A stretch of DNA of 64,000 nucleotides, taken from the NCBI RefSeq assembly GCF_905404315.1, contig NC_066312.1, forward strand, positions 5,939,001-6,003,000, in the 5' to 3' direction. The first letter of the stretch is position 1. Every line of letters starts with the position of its first letter. The notes below the pieces were generated by a model. That model was not told the origin of the DNA. It ran no database searches and saw only the letters and a list, made by a program, of their open reading frames with translations. Position numbers and translations under genes: made by a program. This document shows, one piece after another, positions 53,179 to 64,000 of the stretch. The stretch comes from Leptidea sinapis (Eukaryota; Arthropoda; Insecta; Lepidoptera; Pieridae).

Positions 53179-53608
53179 CTATACTTATGCATATAATTTT
53201 CTTTACACTTTAACATTTAACCACAGCAAAGAGACGTCCGGTTAGGCTAGTTTTTATAAGTAGGTGTGACCATCACGGATTGATTATATGTGTTTCATGT
53301 CAAAATATATAAAACGTAAAGAACATAATATAAATACAGTATTTTATGAACGCGAGCCGATACAAAAGAATGTCCGGTCACCCGTGAACACGTTGTATTG
53401 TAAATCCAATAAAACTTCGGGTTATGCAAATAAACAATTGCGCGCGTTCCATTCATTTGAAATGTATTGTATTCTGTATAAAAATGTAAATTTGTATTGT
53501 TTGTCAATTTAGTTGTATAATTACATTTTACATCATAATCACTGAATTGGTAAAACATTGGACGGTACCGCCTTCTGTTTTGTCTGCCAATAGACATACT
53601 GTTCACAA

Positions 53609-53735
53609 TTAGGTTCGAAGGGAGGCTTGAACATAACATCTTATGTCTCAAGGTATCCAATGTAATTACTTACACAATATTAGGTATTCAAGAATCCTAA
53701 TCAGGTCTTCATTATAGTGGGGCAGAGTGGATCTC
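53609..53735 (+). mobile_element. Family A repeat, very degraded
   Basis: TTCGAAGGGAGGC, CATCTTATGTCTCAAGGT, TTCAAGAATCCTAATCAGG. The order fits family A, but most positions differ. Confidence 0.55.
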
Positions 53736-54559
53736 TTACAGAATGGATGCAGAATTCAGTAGATATTAAATATCTAAACTCGGTCAAATAGGTGAAAACA
53801 AAGACAAGGAAGCGTTAACGAATGAAACAAAGAGAAATAAACCATTTATAAATCTACATCTATCTCTTTTTAACGAGCTTTGACTAAAGCAAATCACTAG
53901 ATATCGGATATCTACGTTGTGTTTGACAACACGAAAAAGCCATCAGAAATTAGTTTTATAAGTTCGTTACTTTTAGGAATTTTCTCTTAGAAATATTTTT
54001 TAGGAGTTTGTTTAGTATAAGTAAGTAATTAATAAAAATTTGGTTTAAAAAAAAATATGTATAGGTAAGACACAGGTAAGAATTGAAAATTCTTTGACAT
54101 CACATTATTATTCATACATATCATTATTCTACCATTTACTTACACAGAAATTGGGTAGATAAGATTTTAAAAAAGAAAATTCCATATCAACTTAAAGCTA
54201 TTTTATAATTATTGACGTGCATACAAAATAGGGCCTATAATTTTATCACTTTCAAACTAATTTATTTTTCTTTTCATCACGTTAAAAAAACAACATGGTG
54301 CGTTACCGAAAATCGTGACGATACTGCTATAAAATTTCTCTCATATTTCGTATGAACTCAACTCATAAAAGAGTTTCATTTCAATATTTTATTTATCAAA
54401 GATAAATACGGTCATGTTAATATTTTCCAATTATGGTAAATTAGTCGAGTCAACTCAATCTCGTTCTGTAAATCTGTGGGTACGGTACATATATTTCGCA
54501 AAGAAGTTTTCACTTTGAAAAATTAATTTATTGATACGATACGATTGACACTATGTGTC
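53736..54559. other. No recognisable feature
   Basis: AT-rich; nothing assigned. Confidence 0.5.
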
Positions 54560-54764
54560 TATACAAATGATTTAAGTTTTCTTTAGTGTTAATACCGCTA
54601 ATATTAGTTTTTAAAAAACAATTCGACACGTGTTTCTCCTCTACACGAGGCATCCTCAGGACATGCTGTCTCGCCAAAATCTGGAACGAGTCTGAGTCTC
54701 GACACAGAGAGAAAAACAAATATTAGCGGAATTACCACTAAAAAAAACTTAAATCATTTGTATA
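54560..54764. mobile_element. Inverted-repeat element, ~46-bp termini
   Basis: Left end TATACAAATGATTTAAGTTT, then TAGTGTTAATACCGCTAATA. The right end, complemented, gives TATACAAATGATTTAAGTTT, then TAGTGGTAATTCCGCTAATA. Between them are TTTCTCCTCTACACGAGGCA, TCCTCAGGACATGCTGTCTC and GCCAAAATCTGGAACGAG. The element is 205 bp and noncoding. The 63-residue minus-strand frame lies wholly inside. Confidence 0.9.
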
Positions 54765-54943
54765 ATTATGGATTTCCGCAAAGTAACGCCTAATTCAATA
54801 AAAAACTATGTGTCTAACAATTTGTAATCACAAATAAAATCAAAATTTTAAGGTTTGAGCCTCTCCATGTATCAATCTGTTTTCGTTTTTTAATTTCATA
54901 TGTCGTTAATTCAACACATTATAAGGCCAAAAACGCTCTTTGG

Positions 54944-55016
54944 CCCCAGTGATCACATATCAGATGACTTGTATGTAAACGTATACTCATTTTTTCCTCC
55001 TCTTATAAAAAAATAC
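54944..55016 (+). mobile_element. Possible family B 3' end, degraded
   Basis: CCAGTGATCACATATCAGAT, GACTTGTATG, TTCCTCCTCTTATAAAAAAA follow the order of a family B 3'UTR with about a quarter of bases changed. Confidence 0.45.
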
Positions 55017-57418
55017 GAACAATAAAGTCCAATATTTTACAAATGAGCTAGATATAAAGTGTGGTTATATATTTCCGAATCTCCTCAGTGGTCGAAGATA
55101 AAATTTAAAAAATTAAAACTCAGTATTAATGAACTTCTTGTTTTTTTTAAATATCTTAAAAACCAAATATGATAATAACTAGAGAAAATACAAGAAGGTC
55201 GATTTATGACAATATCGATAGATTTAATTAAACTTAAATAAACATACATCAATCATCATCTAAGTTACTATCCTCGGCAAATCCATGATTCAACTAACAG
55301 CAGGAATCGTATACCAAAAAGTAAAATAAACGCTCCGTTTTTTAATTTATCCATCAAATATGTACCGACGTTATAGTTTACACAGTAAAATATTTTATAA
55401 AGTCACTCTGTTGGCAAAAATTGTTTACGAGAAACGTATTTGAGTTAAATCTCCCTTGAAACATGAAGTTGGTGAAACTGAAAAAAAAAATAAAAAAAAC
55501 ACAGCCACTAAACGCTGTCACGAAACAGGAATGAAACGGAATAGCAAAAGTTTTGTCGCCGGCAGTTTAGTTGCTTTTATGCGATTACGAGATTAAAGCA
55601 GGCAGACTGTGAAAGCGGAAAATCTGATCGCAAAAGTTACTTCAATCCAAAGGAAGCTTGTTAATGCTCAGTAGGCGAAAATCTCTACAGTAGTTTGAAA
55701 GGATTCTTTTTTTGGCTAATAAAATATTTATATACGCTGCTGCACTACGTTGGAAATGTTTTATAGACAACTGAGTGAATTCAATGAGTGAGCGAACACA
55801 GAATTAATCGAATAAGCAGATTTGGACAAATGCTGGAAGGTGAGGTAATAGGATCAAACAGACGTGCTCTCAGCTGTTGCTCAAATATTGAAATGGCAAA
55901 CCGAATTCAACTATTCAATGTAATCCTAGTTTCTACTTCTGAAGCTTCGAAACTATTAAGATTTCCATGTATTATTTATATCTATTCAACATTCAGAGGT
56001 ACAGTTTATTCAAAAATTACTTTTGTTTTAAGGACTAATGGATATACATTATATTCATTACTTTCTTGTCTTGCATCCTATCCAGAATTACCGCGAGATT
56101 AAAAAAAAAACGACACATATAGTAACAACCATTTGAAAAAGAATACAAACAGATATGTGTTTGAAAAAAGAACTAAAACAACACTTTAAAACTATATCGT
56201 TTGAGAACGAAATCTTGTTCCACATATAAAAATATTTGTTATTTTTTTATAGCGTGGATGTTTTATTGTAATAATAAATTTAGGCTCGTTGGGATGAAAA
56301 ACAGTATAGAACTCGCCGCAGTAAATTAAAACGATACATACTTAAGATAATATAATTAAACGATAAAATTATGATTATATTTTCGTAAGATAAATTTCTG
56401 TATATTATACTTAAACCTTTGTGCCGTCACTCAATTGTATATGACAGAAATTTGAGAGTGGAATCAAAATTTTTCTTTAAATAAGCCTAACTGTATTTGA
56501 ATATAATGAAATGAGACAATTTTTGTAATCATGAATGTACATTTAATTGTATAATTTTATAAATTGATTAGTTATAATGAATTTGTTTGTTTTATATCGG
56601 TAATAATCATTGTTTGTTCATGTCAAATTATAAAATCCTTAACAAATCATATTAATAAGCTGATAAATTAAATTACTTGCAAAACAAAACCCTTCCTGAA
56701 ACAATTCTTAACAACACAAAATTGATGATTACAAGTTTGCAAAAGTTTTACATCTAACTTGCAATCCCACGAATGACTTTTTTTTAAATTATGAAATTAT
56801 AGTATAGACGAGCAACGCATGCGAGGGAGAAGAATGGAACGGAACTACAGCAAAATAGAAAAGGTAAATGAAGCTATTGTTACTGTAACCGATTTTAATT
56901 GACAACTCGTGCACAGTCAGCCACGCTTGGCATCAGCTCCTATTTTGAACTTTAAACCACTGGACAACGCACATATTAACATATCTAAAATCTGACACCC
57001 ATTATTGGACTGTTAGGTCATTTTTCCGCTAGTATATTCCAAATCTATGGTCATAATAATATTATGATATAGCTTTGTTACAGAAAAGATCTGTAAGTGA
57101 CTTAAGCCTGGTCGAAGCAATATTTTATTTTTAATTTAGCGCACTCAAAGGAACGAGATAATCATAAGACCGTTACCTGCAATATTAACGTAGTAAGCAC
57201 AAAGTAGAGAGCTCAAAGCTAATGTTATAATAGAGAAGTCCTACGCACAGAAGAAAATTCATGCTTTTGAGTTTTAATTTTCTAGAAATTATTATTCTAT
57301 TTTGTTGTGTCCGTGGGATTTAACATGACCGCGATAGTAAAGAATTATTTTATAATTTATTTCTAGGTTCACTTCGGCATTGAAGTGTTTGTTGAGAATG
57401 TATATATAATTGTAATAA
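55017..57418. other. No recognisable feature
   Basis: AT-rich. The 104-codon plus-strand frame at 55788-56102 (SEHRINRISRFGQMLEGEVI) has no domain that I recognise, no second copy, and ends at a plain stop before an A run. I cannot call it a gene. Confidence 0.35.
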
Positions 57419-58479
57419 TAGGGGTTAAAGTATGAAATTGCCATTTTATTATAAAAGGTACTTCGAATTGACATAGAACCTTCATGGTTGAGAATTGAGA
57501 GAAACTTTTTTCACATGGTATGTAGTTCTCTTTAAAAAAATTGGGCAACATTCGACTATCGACTTTTAGTTGATTTTTTTATTCAGCTTAGACAAGAAGG
57601 ATGGATACTCGAAAATTCGAGTGATTTTTGAATACGAGTTTTAGCGTTTGGTTTTAGTAACAGCTCGCAATATCAATATTGCGTTTAGAGAGGGGACTAC
57701 TAATGAAGGCACCGTGCAATTTTGGTTTAAACGCTTTCGTAATGGACGCTTTCATTTGAACGAAACAACCACGACGAACCACGTGGAAGAGCGCCCACAC
57801 AGCGATGAATAACAATGAATTGAAAGAGATGGTGGAACCCAATCCGAGCCAAATTAGCCAGGAATTAGCATTATTGAACGTTACCTTACCAGTAATATTG
57901 ACTCATTTACGTCAAATACATAAAATAAAAAAATATGAAAAATGGGTGGCTCATAATTTGACTGATCTGCAGAAAGAAACGTGTGTTACGTTGTTGATTC
58001 GATACAGAAATGAAGGCATATTCGATCGAATTGTGACATGCAATGAAAAGTGGATTCTTTACGATAACCGTAAGCAAAACAAAGCATATAGCAGTGAAAC
58101 AGCCCCGACTCATGAATCGATCTTCACCATTGTAGCTCCATGATAACGCGAGACCTAATACAGGACGAGAAACCTTTATAAATCTACAGGAATTGCAATT
58201 AGAAACCATTTGTCACCCTTGGTATTCGCCAGACCTTGCTCCAGACGGACTATAAAAATATCTACTAAATCTACTAAAAGATGAATTCTCAGAAGGAGGT
58301 ACAAAATGCTTTCACAAAGTTTGTCGAATCTAGATCACCACAGTTCTATCGCAAATACATGAATGACCTTTCTTTTAGATGGCAGCAATGTGCAGGTAAT
58401 AATGGTAATTAATTTAATTAAATATTTTTGTTCCAATTTCAATTTATACAAATCAGCAATTTCTTTACTTTAACCCCTA
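57419..58479 (+). mobile_element. Mariner transposon, defective, both ends present
   Basis: The left end GGGGTTAAAGTATGAAATTG (57421 onward) is mirrored by the right end, which complemented reads GGGGTTAAAGTAAAGAAATT (58458-58477). TA flanks both sides (57419-57420, 58478-58479). Span about 1.06 kb against about 1.3 kb for complete mariners, because of an internal deletion in the transposase gene. Confidence 0.88.
57664..58412 (+). pseudogene. Mariner transposase, broken
   Basis: Plus-strand remnant in several frames. NEGTVQFWFKRFRNGRFHL (57.7 kb) is the N-terminal helix-turn-helix. ELKEMVEPNPSQISQEL, LTHLRQIHKIKKYEKWVAHN and RIVTCNEKWILYDNRK (frame at 57805-58143) are the middle. After about 60 lost codons come LHDNARPNTGRETFINLQ and CHPWYSPDLAP (58.14-58.25), then FVESRSPQFYRKYMNDL to TAA at 58410-58412. 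Of the DD34D triad, the first Asp is now Asn (AAT, 58042-58044), the second is intact (GAT, 58142-58144), and the third lies just past a 1-bp insertion. It resembles the cecropia/mauritiana group by ear. Confidence 0.92.
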
Positions 58480-58685
58480 AAATAATAAAACTCTTATTGC
58501 TTTTAAGAATGTGTAAGGTTTCTATTGCGATATAATTAGAGGTACACCACATCATTCTTCTTCTACTCGATAATTAAATTAGAAAAAAGTTGTATTTCGT
58601 GATTGTTGCTTAGTAACTAAGAAGGTTTATTTATAATACAACAGCAGGTATAGTGGGTAAGTCGGGATGTAATATCTTATGTTTT

Positions 58686-58825
58686 TGGAACTGTTTCCCA
58701 CGCCGTTTCTTCTCTCTCACATTGCCATTTGTTTTGAGGCGGTAGTAGGTAGTTATTTAAATGACAGTGAAAATATATGAGAGGAATACATTGAATAAAT
58801 AAACACCTTTTATGCCATTATCTTA
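58686..58825 (+). mobile_element. LINE 3'UTR, copy 1
   Basis: CACGCCGTTTCTTCTCTCTC, ATTGCCATTTGTTTTGAGGC, GGTAGTAGGTAG, then AATAAACACCTTTTATGCCA. The 3'UTR at 63480-63625 has the same words in order, so both belong to one LINE family. Confidence 0.7.
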
Positions 58826-60242
58826 TTTGGGCTGGTGACTGAAGAAAATATGAATTTATAATAATAAAATCTTAGTACTGATAAATCATTTAAAGTGATG
58901 TTTTTCGATGTGTCAATTATTTCGTCCGTAGTATGATATGCCTCTTAATAAGAAAACACTATTAAAAAGAAGAAAATAGTTTTTATACGAATCCGTTCCA
59001 TAATCACAAGAGGCACAGGTTTATTATATTTAATACAGAACCTGTTAAATAACCATTGACCGATCGCATCGGTGATATAGGTACTCTTTGTTTTCTTAGT
59101 TTTTAATATTTGCGTTGACTTTTTTTTTGGTTAATTATAACGGTGATTTTAAAGTGGGTGGAACTAATCTTCAGAGATTCCGTTTTCGAAAGTGCTTAAA
59201 ACATAGACATCAAATCACAGAGATTTGAAAACACACGCAATTCTGGAGGCGCGTAAGTCAAGGCACTCACGCGATACTCACAGTTTTATGAAAATTTTCG
59301 GTATAAATCGAGATATACATTCAATTTCGCCGAAGCAAAAACGAATGGTATCTTTTTATTTATATTATTTATTTGTTTTCCAGGTATTGAACAATGGAAA
59401 ATTGAAAAACGAATTTCATCTCACGGTTTCCGTAAATTTCATTATGTGCAAAGTCCTTGCAAAATTCCAGGCATAGGAAAATATCAGGGAATGAAAGGAA
59501 TTTTTCGTATTGATGAATTTTACTGGAAAACGCAAATAATACGATTTACTTTGTTTTAAGTCCGAACCTCCCCAACACATCACACTATTGTTTATCTGAA
59601 ATCCCTGCCTTTGTTATCGTAAAACAAAACCCTCTCTTTATTCACCGATATTTTTGGTATACATTTTATTATTCTGAATGTGATATAGGAATATAAATGA
59701 TTTTCAATACTTGGAAAATAAGTTAATTCAAATTATAATTATTGAACATGTGCACTTCGCTATGTGCTAAAAATTGTTAATGAGTCAATATGATTTTAAT
59801 TTTAGATTCAGTAGTCAGTTGTCATCATCATGGTGAACAAAGTATTTCTTTTAAATATCTACCCCCTCCTTTTACTTCCTTATGGTTATTGAATGTTGTT
59901 AATACATGCTTTCATACAACAAGTACTTTCAAGTTTCCTCTCGTTAATAAGGAAAATCTCCAGAAGTGGTATGATGCTAGTTTCCTTGAACTGCATTATG
60001 AACCACTCACACAAAAACTATTGTTATTTGAAGACATAGCGTGTAGTGTGAGGATCTATGAACTGCACTAGAAAATCTGATCAAATGGACCATCATATTC
60101 ATACAATTCGAAAATTAAATTCAATATATTAAATAAACATATAAATCAAAATTATTATTATTTAAATCTTTAATATCTGTTTTTGAAAATACAAAGGTCG
60201 TCGACGAATAAGTTAAGTGGTTTCTAGACAATTTTAGCAGCT
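58826..60242. other. No firm feature
   Basis: Two frames of 83 and 93 codons occur. The first (59225-59476) has no motif. The second (59790-60071) contains TFKFPLVNKENLQKWYDA, which recalls the middle of a THAP domain (F-P-x-x-x-x-x-x-x-x-W), but the Cys and His ligands are absent. Confidence 0.3.
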
Positions 60243-60545
60243 CTACTGCACGTCCCGTCTCTCCCTGCTCCGCTTCGTTCTGTTGCGTCAGTACGGTTTA
60301 CAGTTTATTTACCGTTATGTACATTTCGTGATATTTTCGTGATATCACTGATTTGTTTTTGAAATAGTTTTCATTCTTAGGTTTTTACTTTTGTTGTTAA
60401 TAGTTCTGTATTTTCTGTTGTTCTGTGTATCTATAATAGTTCTGTCAGAAAAATAAGTACTCTTTGTACTCAACCAAGATGCTTTCATTGATTTTTTCAT
60501 AATTATAATAATAATATTTATCAGCATCACAGTGTTGTGAGATCA
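60243..60545 (-). repeat. Family G repeat, copy 3
   Basis: The complement reads ACAGAACTATTAACAACAAA, AACGGTAAATAAACTGTAAA, CCGTACTGACGCAACAGAAC. No family A piece follows this copy. Confidence 0.72.
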
Positions 60546-61075
60546 ATCTATATATCTACAGAATACTAAATATCGAAATACTAAAATATCTACAGAAAAA
60601 ATAAATCGTAGTTTATTTATTTATATTATTATATATACATATTATTGAGTGATGCTTGTTAATGTGAAATATACTGGAATGCATCACTTTAGAGACTAAT
60701 ATAACATGGTAGAATACAGTATTTAAATTATCTTTATGCGAACATAATTTAGTAGATTGTGCTATATTCCCCCTTATAGTTGTTTAAAAGGCATACTTAG
60801 ATTATCTTGTTTTACTACATTAATTTATTCATAAAGGATGTTCCCTTTAATCATCTTGTCTGTAGTTTGCAGTGCCTTTGAGGTTCGTAATATGATTACA
60901 GTTAGGCGGACCTAATAGCAGGACGACGATAACTAGATTGTTAGTGTCATCAAGAACGTCCGTTAAAATATACACATCGATCAGGCAACGTATAAAGTCG
61001 CATGAATTTATAAGTAATATTTTCATCAATATATGCTTAGAACATTAATACGTCTAGATCAGTGACCTGTATAAA
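60546..61075. other. No firm feature
   Basis: The stretch at 60840-61030 (TAGTTTGCAGTGCCTTTGAG, GGTTCGTAATATGATTACAG) reads like an interspersed repeat, but no second copy is present. The 60-residue frame in it has no known motif. Confidence 0.35.
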
Positions 61076-61445
61076 TACCACTGAACCGGCTGTTCCATAT
61101 GTTTGATATCAAATTTTTTGTGCCTATTTGAAGCGCTACTCCCGAGCGTCCATAGAACTAATTTTAACGTATAATACAAATCGCTGCGAAGGAACGTAAA
61201 ATACTCTGAAGTATTTTTGCATTTTGAATTAATTTCATCCGTTTTCCGCGTTATTTATACTATTATATCAACGTAATAAAGTACACAATTTTTTTTGGAA
61301 ATAGTTTTCCACCAATCATCGATGTTTCCTGAGGTTGTCATCACTGGTTTTAGTACCGCAGACTCTCGCTTCATGGCCAACAGCGCCAAAATGGTGAATA
61401 TCAAACAGGCACAAAAGCACCTAGACAGCCACCCGTCCAGTGGTA
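61076..61445. mobile_element. Inverted-repeat element with TACCACTG ends
   Basis: Left end TACCACTGAACCGGCTGTTC ... TGATATCAAATTTTTTGTGC. The right end, complemented, gives TACCACTGGACGGGTGGCTG ... TTGTGCCTGTTTGATATTC. The terminal 8 bp match exactly and parts of the next 60 bp match with shuffled order. It is 370 bp with no coding. Less certain than the other MITEs. Confidence 0.5.
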
Positions 61446-61507
61446 TATAGTAGAGGTCAGTGGTCTAGATAGACTGTGATAGCTGTGAAAATGTCGAACA
61501 AAATTTA

Positions 61508-61605
61508 ATTTAGAATTAACCTCTATTTTGAGCAATGCACGCAACTAACACAAAGTGTCATAAAAATCGCGAGCATAAGACTTAGCTGGCCTTAAACTAG
61601 ACGTT
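61508..61605. repeat. Dispersed repeat, copy 2 of 2
   Basis: GAATTAACCTCTATTTTGAG, CGCAACTAACACAAAGTGTC and AAAATCGCGAGC match 21441-21546. Confidence 0.6.
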
Positions 61606-62997
61606 TAAGTTATCTAAAAATATATGCATATTCTAGAATAAGAAATTAAAATTCCTAAATGTTTTTATTCGTTCATTTTTGCTCTCTACCAACTTAAACG
61701 AGTACCACTTCCAATCAGCGTTTTCAATTTGCATATTATGCTCACTCCAGAATTTCATTTGGAATATTAATATGGGGAAAACATAGTGAAGCAAATATTT
61801 ATTTAAGTAAATGATTTTGTCCGGATGGTTTCCTGCAGACGGTATTGAATAAAACAAATTTGAACTTTGACTTCAATATTTGCTGGAAAAAATTGCCCTG
61901 TGTCATACATCCTTTACCACAACGAATTATAATAATATTCAAAAGTTTTTCCTAAAAAATGATTGAGAAGCCTTCTGTATTTCATATTTACCTGAAATAA
62001 TATTATCTTGACCGATCTCTATAATTGAAACTATTTATTACGACCGTTATTTTGTGGCCATACAATTAATAGAAACTTATTTTTTATATTATTTGTAATA
62101 ACCTACTGCCCAATCTTACAATGAAAATGTTTTTCTATGCTTCAGCTATACACTGAATGTGATCCCAGTGTCTTTCTTATTTCTTTTAGTATTATTTTTA
62201 CAAAGTTTTACTACGCAATTTTGCGACAACGCCTGGACTAAGGTATGAATTTGCCTATTTATTTTATTTGACTTGGCAGTGACTTCAAAATGTTGAAAAT
62301 TTTTCTAATTACATGTTCGTTTATCCTTTTTGGTAAAAGTTTAAATTCAACCTCAATGGAAAAATATTTTTTTTTTGACGTGATAACATAATATTATATA
62401 TTGATGTAAGCCGGCTGCACGAAAAGGTGTCGCGTTCCGCATGAGTCGAGAGCGAGGAACAAGCGATAGAGAGGCAACATCGACCTAAGCGTTCGGCTTA
62501 TGACGCATCTTGTTCTTTGATTATTAAAAAAGTAATGGCGAGAGCAGTAATTATAGTATAAGTTACAATTTTGACTGAAAATATATGACTCATACAAACG
62601 ATCGTATAACAAGACTTTATCACGTAAACTTACCGTAAACCCTTACAGATAACAAATCATTTTTTTCAAATTTTCTTTCATAAAAGTTTCGCTATATCGT
62701 CTTGCTGTTTTGGATTACAATGCTTGCTCGCATTAACGAATATTTTTTCAATTTTATATACTAATACCACTTTATTTTAACTTTATAAACTTTATAAAAT
62801 AACCTATGAATTTATTTACTTATTGATGTAACTTCCTAGTATGCATACTTATATATAATAAAATCTAATCCACTTTCAATTAAGTAAAAACTGGTGGAAG
62901 TAACGAGACTATTCCATGTAGAATTTTCCGATATATTCCGTATATACTACTAATATTTTTTAGAATTCATTGCCATTAGTTTACATTTTATCTAAAA
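61606..62997. other. No recognisable feature
   Basis: AT-rich. A less AT-rich patch at 62400-62520 shows no motif on either strand. Confidence 0.45.
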
Positions 62998-63036
62998 CAT
63001 CAACCGACAGCGAAGGGAGGTCGGGTTTAACTAGTA
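62998..63036 (+). repeat. Repeat terminus GTCGGGTTTAACTAGT
   Basis: CAACCGACAGCGAAGGGAGG then TCGGGTTTAACTAGT. It resembles the CTAGT-ended repeats at 23.79 and 50.34 kb, and CCGAC pairs with GTCGG as a short hairpin. The body to the left is not recognisable. Confidence 0.4.
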
Positions 63037-63059
63037 CATTTAGATAATATTATAGACAG

Positions 63060-63394
63060 TCTCTCAAAGAAAAATTTAAAGAAATAAATATTATGACTGT
63101 TCATTGTCAGTACATTTATGAATATTTAAAATACGTTCACAAAAATCGTCACCTATTTGCTCTTAATAGTGATTTTCATTATTATAACACTATCAGAAAT
63201 AAACGATTGCTTGTAACTAATTCTAGTACGCTTCATAATATACATAATAGCTTATAATGAATACATTTTTATAATAAAGTCCCAGCCACTGTTCAGGCAT
63301 TATCTATAAACAAATTTAAATGTTTTATTAAAAAATGGCTACGTCGTAAATACTACTACTCCACAGCTGAATATTTAAGTGATCGGACAGCATG
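63060..63394 (+). pseudogene. LINE ORF2 C-terminal region
   Basis: A single frame of about 110 codons with only two adjacent internal stops (TAA TGA). It reads SLKEKFKEINIMTVHCQYIY, EYLKYVHKNRHLFALNSDFH, YYNTIRNKRLLVTNSS, stops, IHFYNKVPATVQALSINKFK, CFIKKWLRRKYYYSTAEYLS, DRTA, stop. 'S-Q-Y-I-Y-E ... R-x-x-x-x-x-x-S-D-x-H-x-Y-x-T-R ... F-Y-N-K-x-P ... Y-Y-x-x-x-E-Y-L-x-D' is a typical LINE RT tail. The 3'UTR follows directly. Confidence 0.87.
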
Positions 63395-63625
63395 AAACTA
63401 GATTATGATTGTTTTATAGCGATAGACATGACTGTACAATATAGTATATTTTTATTGAAAAGTGCGCAAAAAAAAGAATGCTGGGAAATTTTCTTGCGCC
63501 GCCTCTTCTCTCCCAAAGCGCCATTTGTTTCCGAAGTGGTAGTAGTAGTATCAAGTATATTAGAAATGACATCAAAAAGAATTCTAAAGGAATTAATTTT
63601 GAGAAAATAAATGCCTTATGCCATT
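63395..63625 (+). mobile_element. LINE 3'UTR, copy 2
   Basis: Holds TTTTCTTGCGCCGCCTCTTC, CCAAAGCGCCATTTGTTTCC, GTGGTAGTAGTAG, GAATTCTAAAGGAATTAATT and ends in AAAATAAATGCCTTATGCCA. The two overlapping frames (63392-63610 +, 63414-63644 -) are part of the UTR and not genes. Confidence 0.82.
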
Positions 63626-64000
63626 TATAAATGTGAATAAGCAACAGCTGATAACTGTCTGATATTTAGATTGCATATTTCATTAACACTCCGATACTCA
63701 GTTGTAATACCAAATCTTCGGAGTAAGGCACGATGGAGTATTTGTATTTTACTTTACAGTTGTCATTGAGACTGTTGTCGTTGAATATTCATGATATTAT
63801 TTTGCTTAGAATCTTAAACCTACAGCTTTCTAACTGTTATAAATAACTGTTTTTCATAGATTAACCTTTACTCACATGAAACTTAGCTGAGTGTGATAAA
63901 ATGCAAACTGGGCTTTTGCATTGGGCTGTCTTAACTTAAGCTTTGCTTTAACTCAGCTAAGTAAAGTCTGAGCAAAGTCTAAGTACGGTCTATAAATCTC
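63626..64000. other. No recognisable feature
   Basis: AT-rich to the window edge. TTAACTTAAGCTTTGCTTTAACTCAGC at the end is imperfectly repetitive in AGC/TTAA words. Confidence 0.45.

Noticed and set aside
55788..56102. 104-codon plus-strand frame
   Set aside because: No domain, no splice or promoter context and no codon pattern that sets it apart from chance.
59790..60071. Frame with TFKFPLVNKENLQKWYDA, THAP-like
   Set aside because: The zinc ligands of a THAP domain (C2-C-H) are absent and no second exon or repeat supports it.
1..64000. CRISPR arrays, operons, phage or other prokaryotic systems
   Set aside because: No regularly spaced repeats, no bacterial ribosome-binding sites; introns and retroposons show eukaryotic nuclear DNA.

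Overview
The window is AT-rich nuclear DNA from an insect, most likely a moth or butterfly. I infer this from the interspersed repeats, several of which I recognise as lepidopteran types: an oligo(A)-ended 0.3-kb family, a tRNA-derived SINE, non-LTR retrotransposon tails, and Tc1/mariner and MITE elements. Nothing bacterial (operons, Shine-Dalgarno sites, CRISPR arrays) is visible. Most long open frames are pieces of transposons or antisense shadows of them.

The one host gene I can support is split and lies on the minus strand. Exon 1 (29995-30134) encodes a start methionine and signal peptide. Exon 2 (22835-23094) and exon 3 (14293-14413) encode the first part of a pentraxin-type (LamG/concanavalin-fold) domain. 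All three have good splice signals, the phases fit (2/1, then 1/2), and together they give about 172 residues. The introns are 6,900 and 8,421 nt. Exon 1 begins with an acceptor 3 nt before the ATG, so an upstream noncoding exon must lie above 30134. The exon with the pentraxin H-x-C-x-[ST]-W signature was not found and probably lies beyond base 1.

The rest is a transposon graveyard, by region. 1-14 kb: repeat family A, a SINE, LINE ends and a decayed unknown reading frame (8781-9128). 14-23 kb (intron 2): a reverse-transcriptase fossil, a MITE, a Tc1-like deletion derivative with perfect 28-bp inverted repeats, and RTE-type fragments. 23-30 kb (intron 1): dense SINE, LINE and MITE insertions, one about 40 bp from the exon 2 acceptor. 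30-41 kb: jockey-like and RTE-like reverse-transcriptase fossils and MITEs. 41-52 kb: a fold-back element, a 123-bp tandem duplication, a hAT-like 900-bp element and a cluster of families A and B. 52-64 kb: LINE tails, inverted-repeat elements and a mariner with recognisable ends.

No new functional system is evident. The main results are the unannotated pentraxin-like gene, several elements with intact termini, and two unexplained reading frames (8.8-9.1 kb and 32.75-33.22 kb). All reading was by eye without database searches, so family names rest on motif recognition and repeat boundaries are accurate to roughly 5-15 bases.
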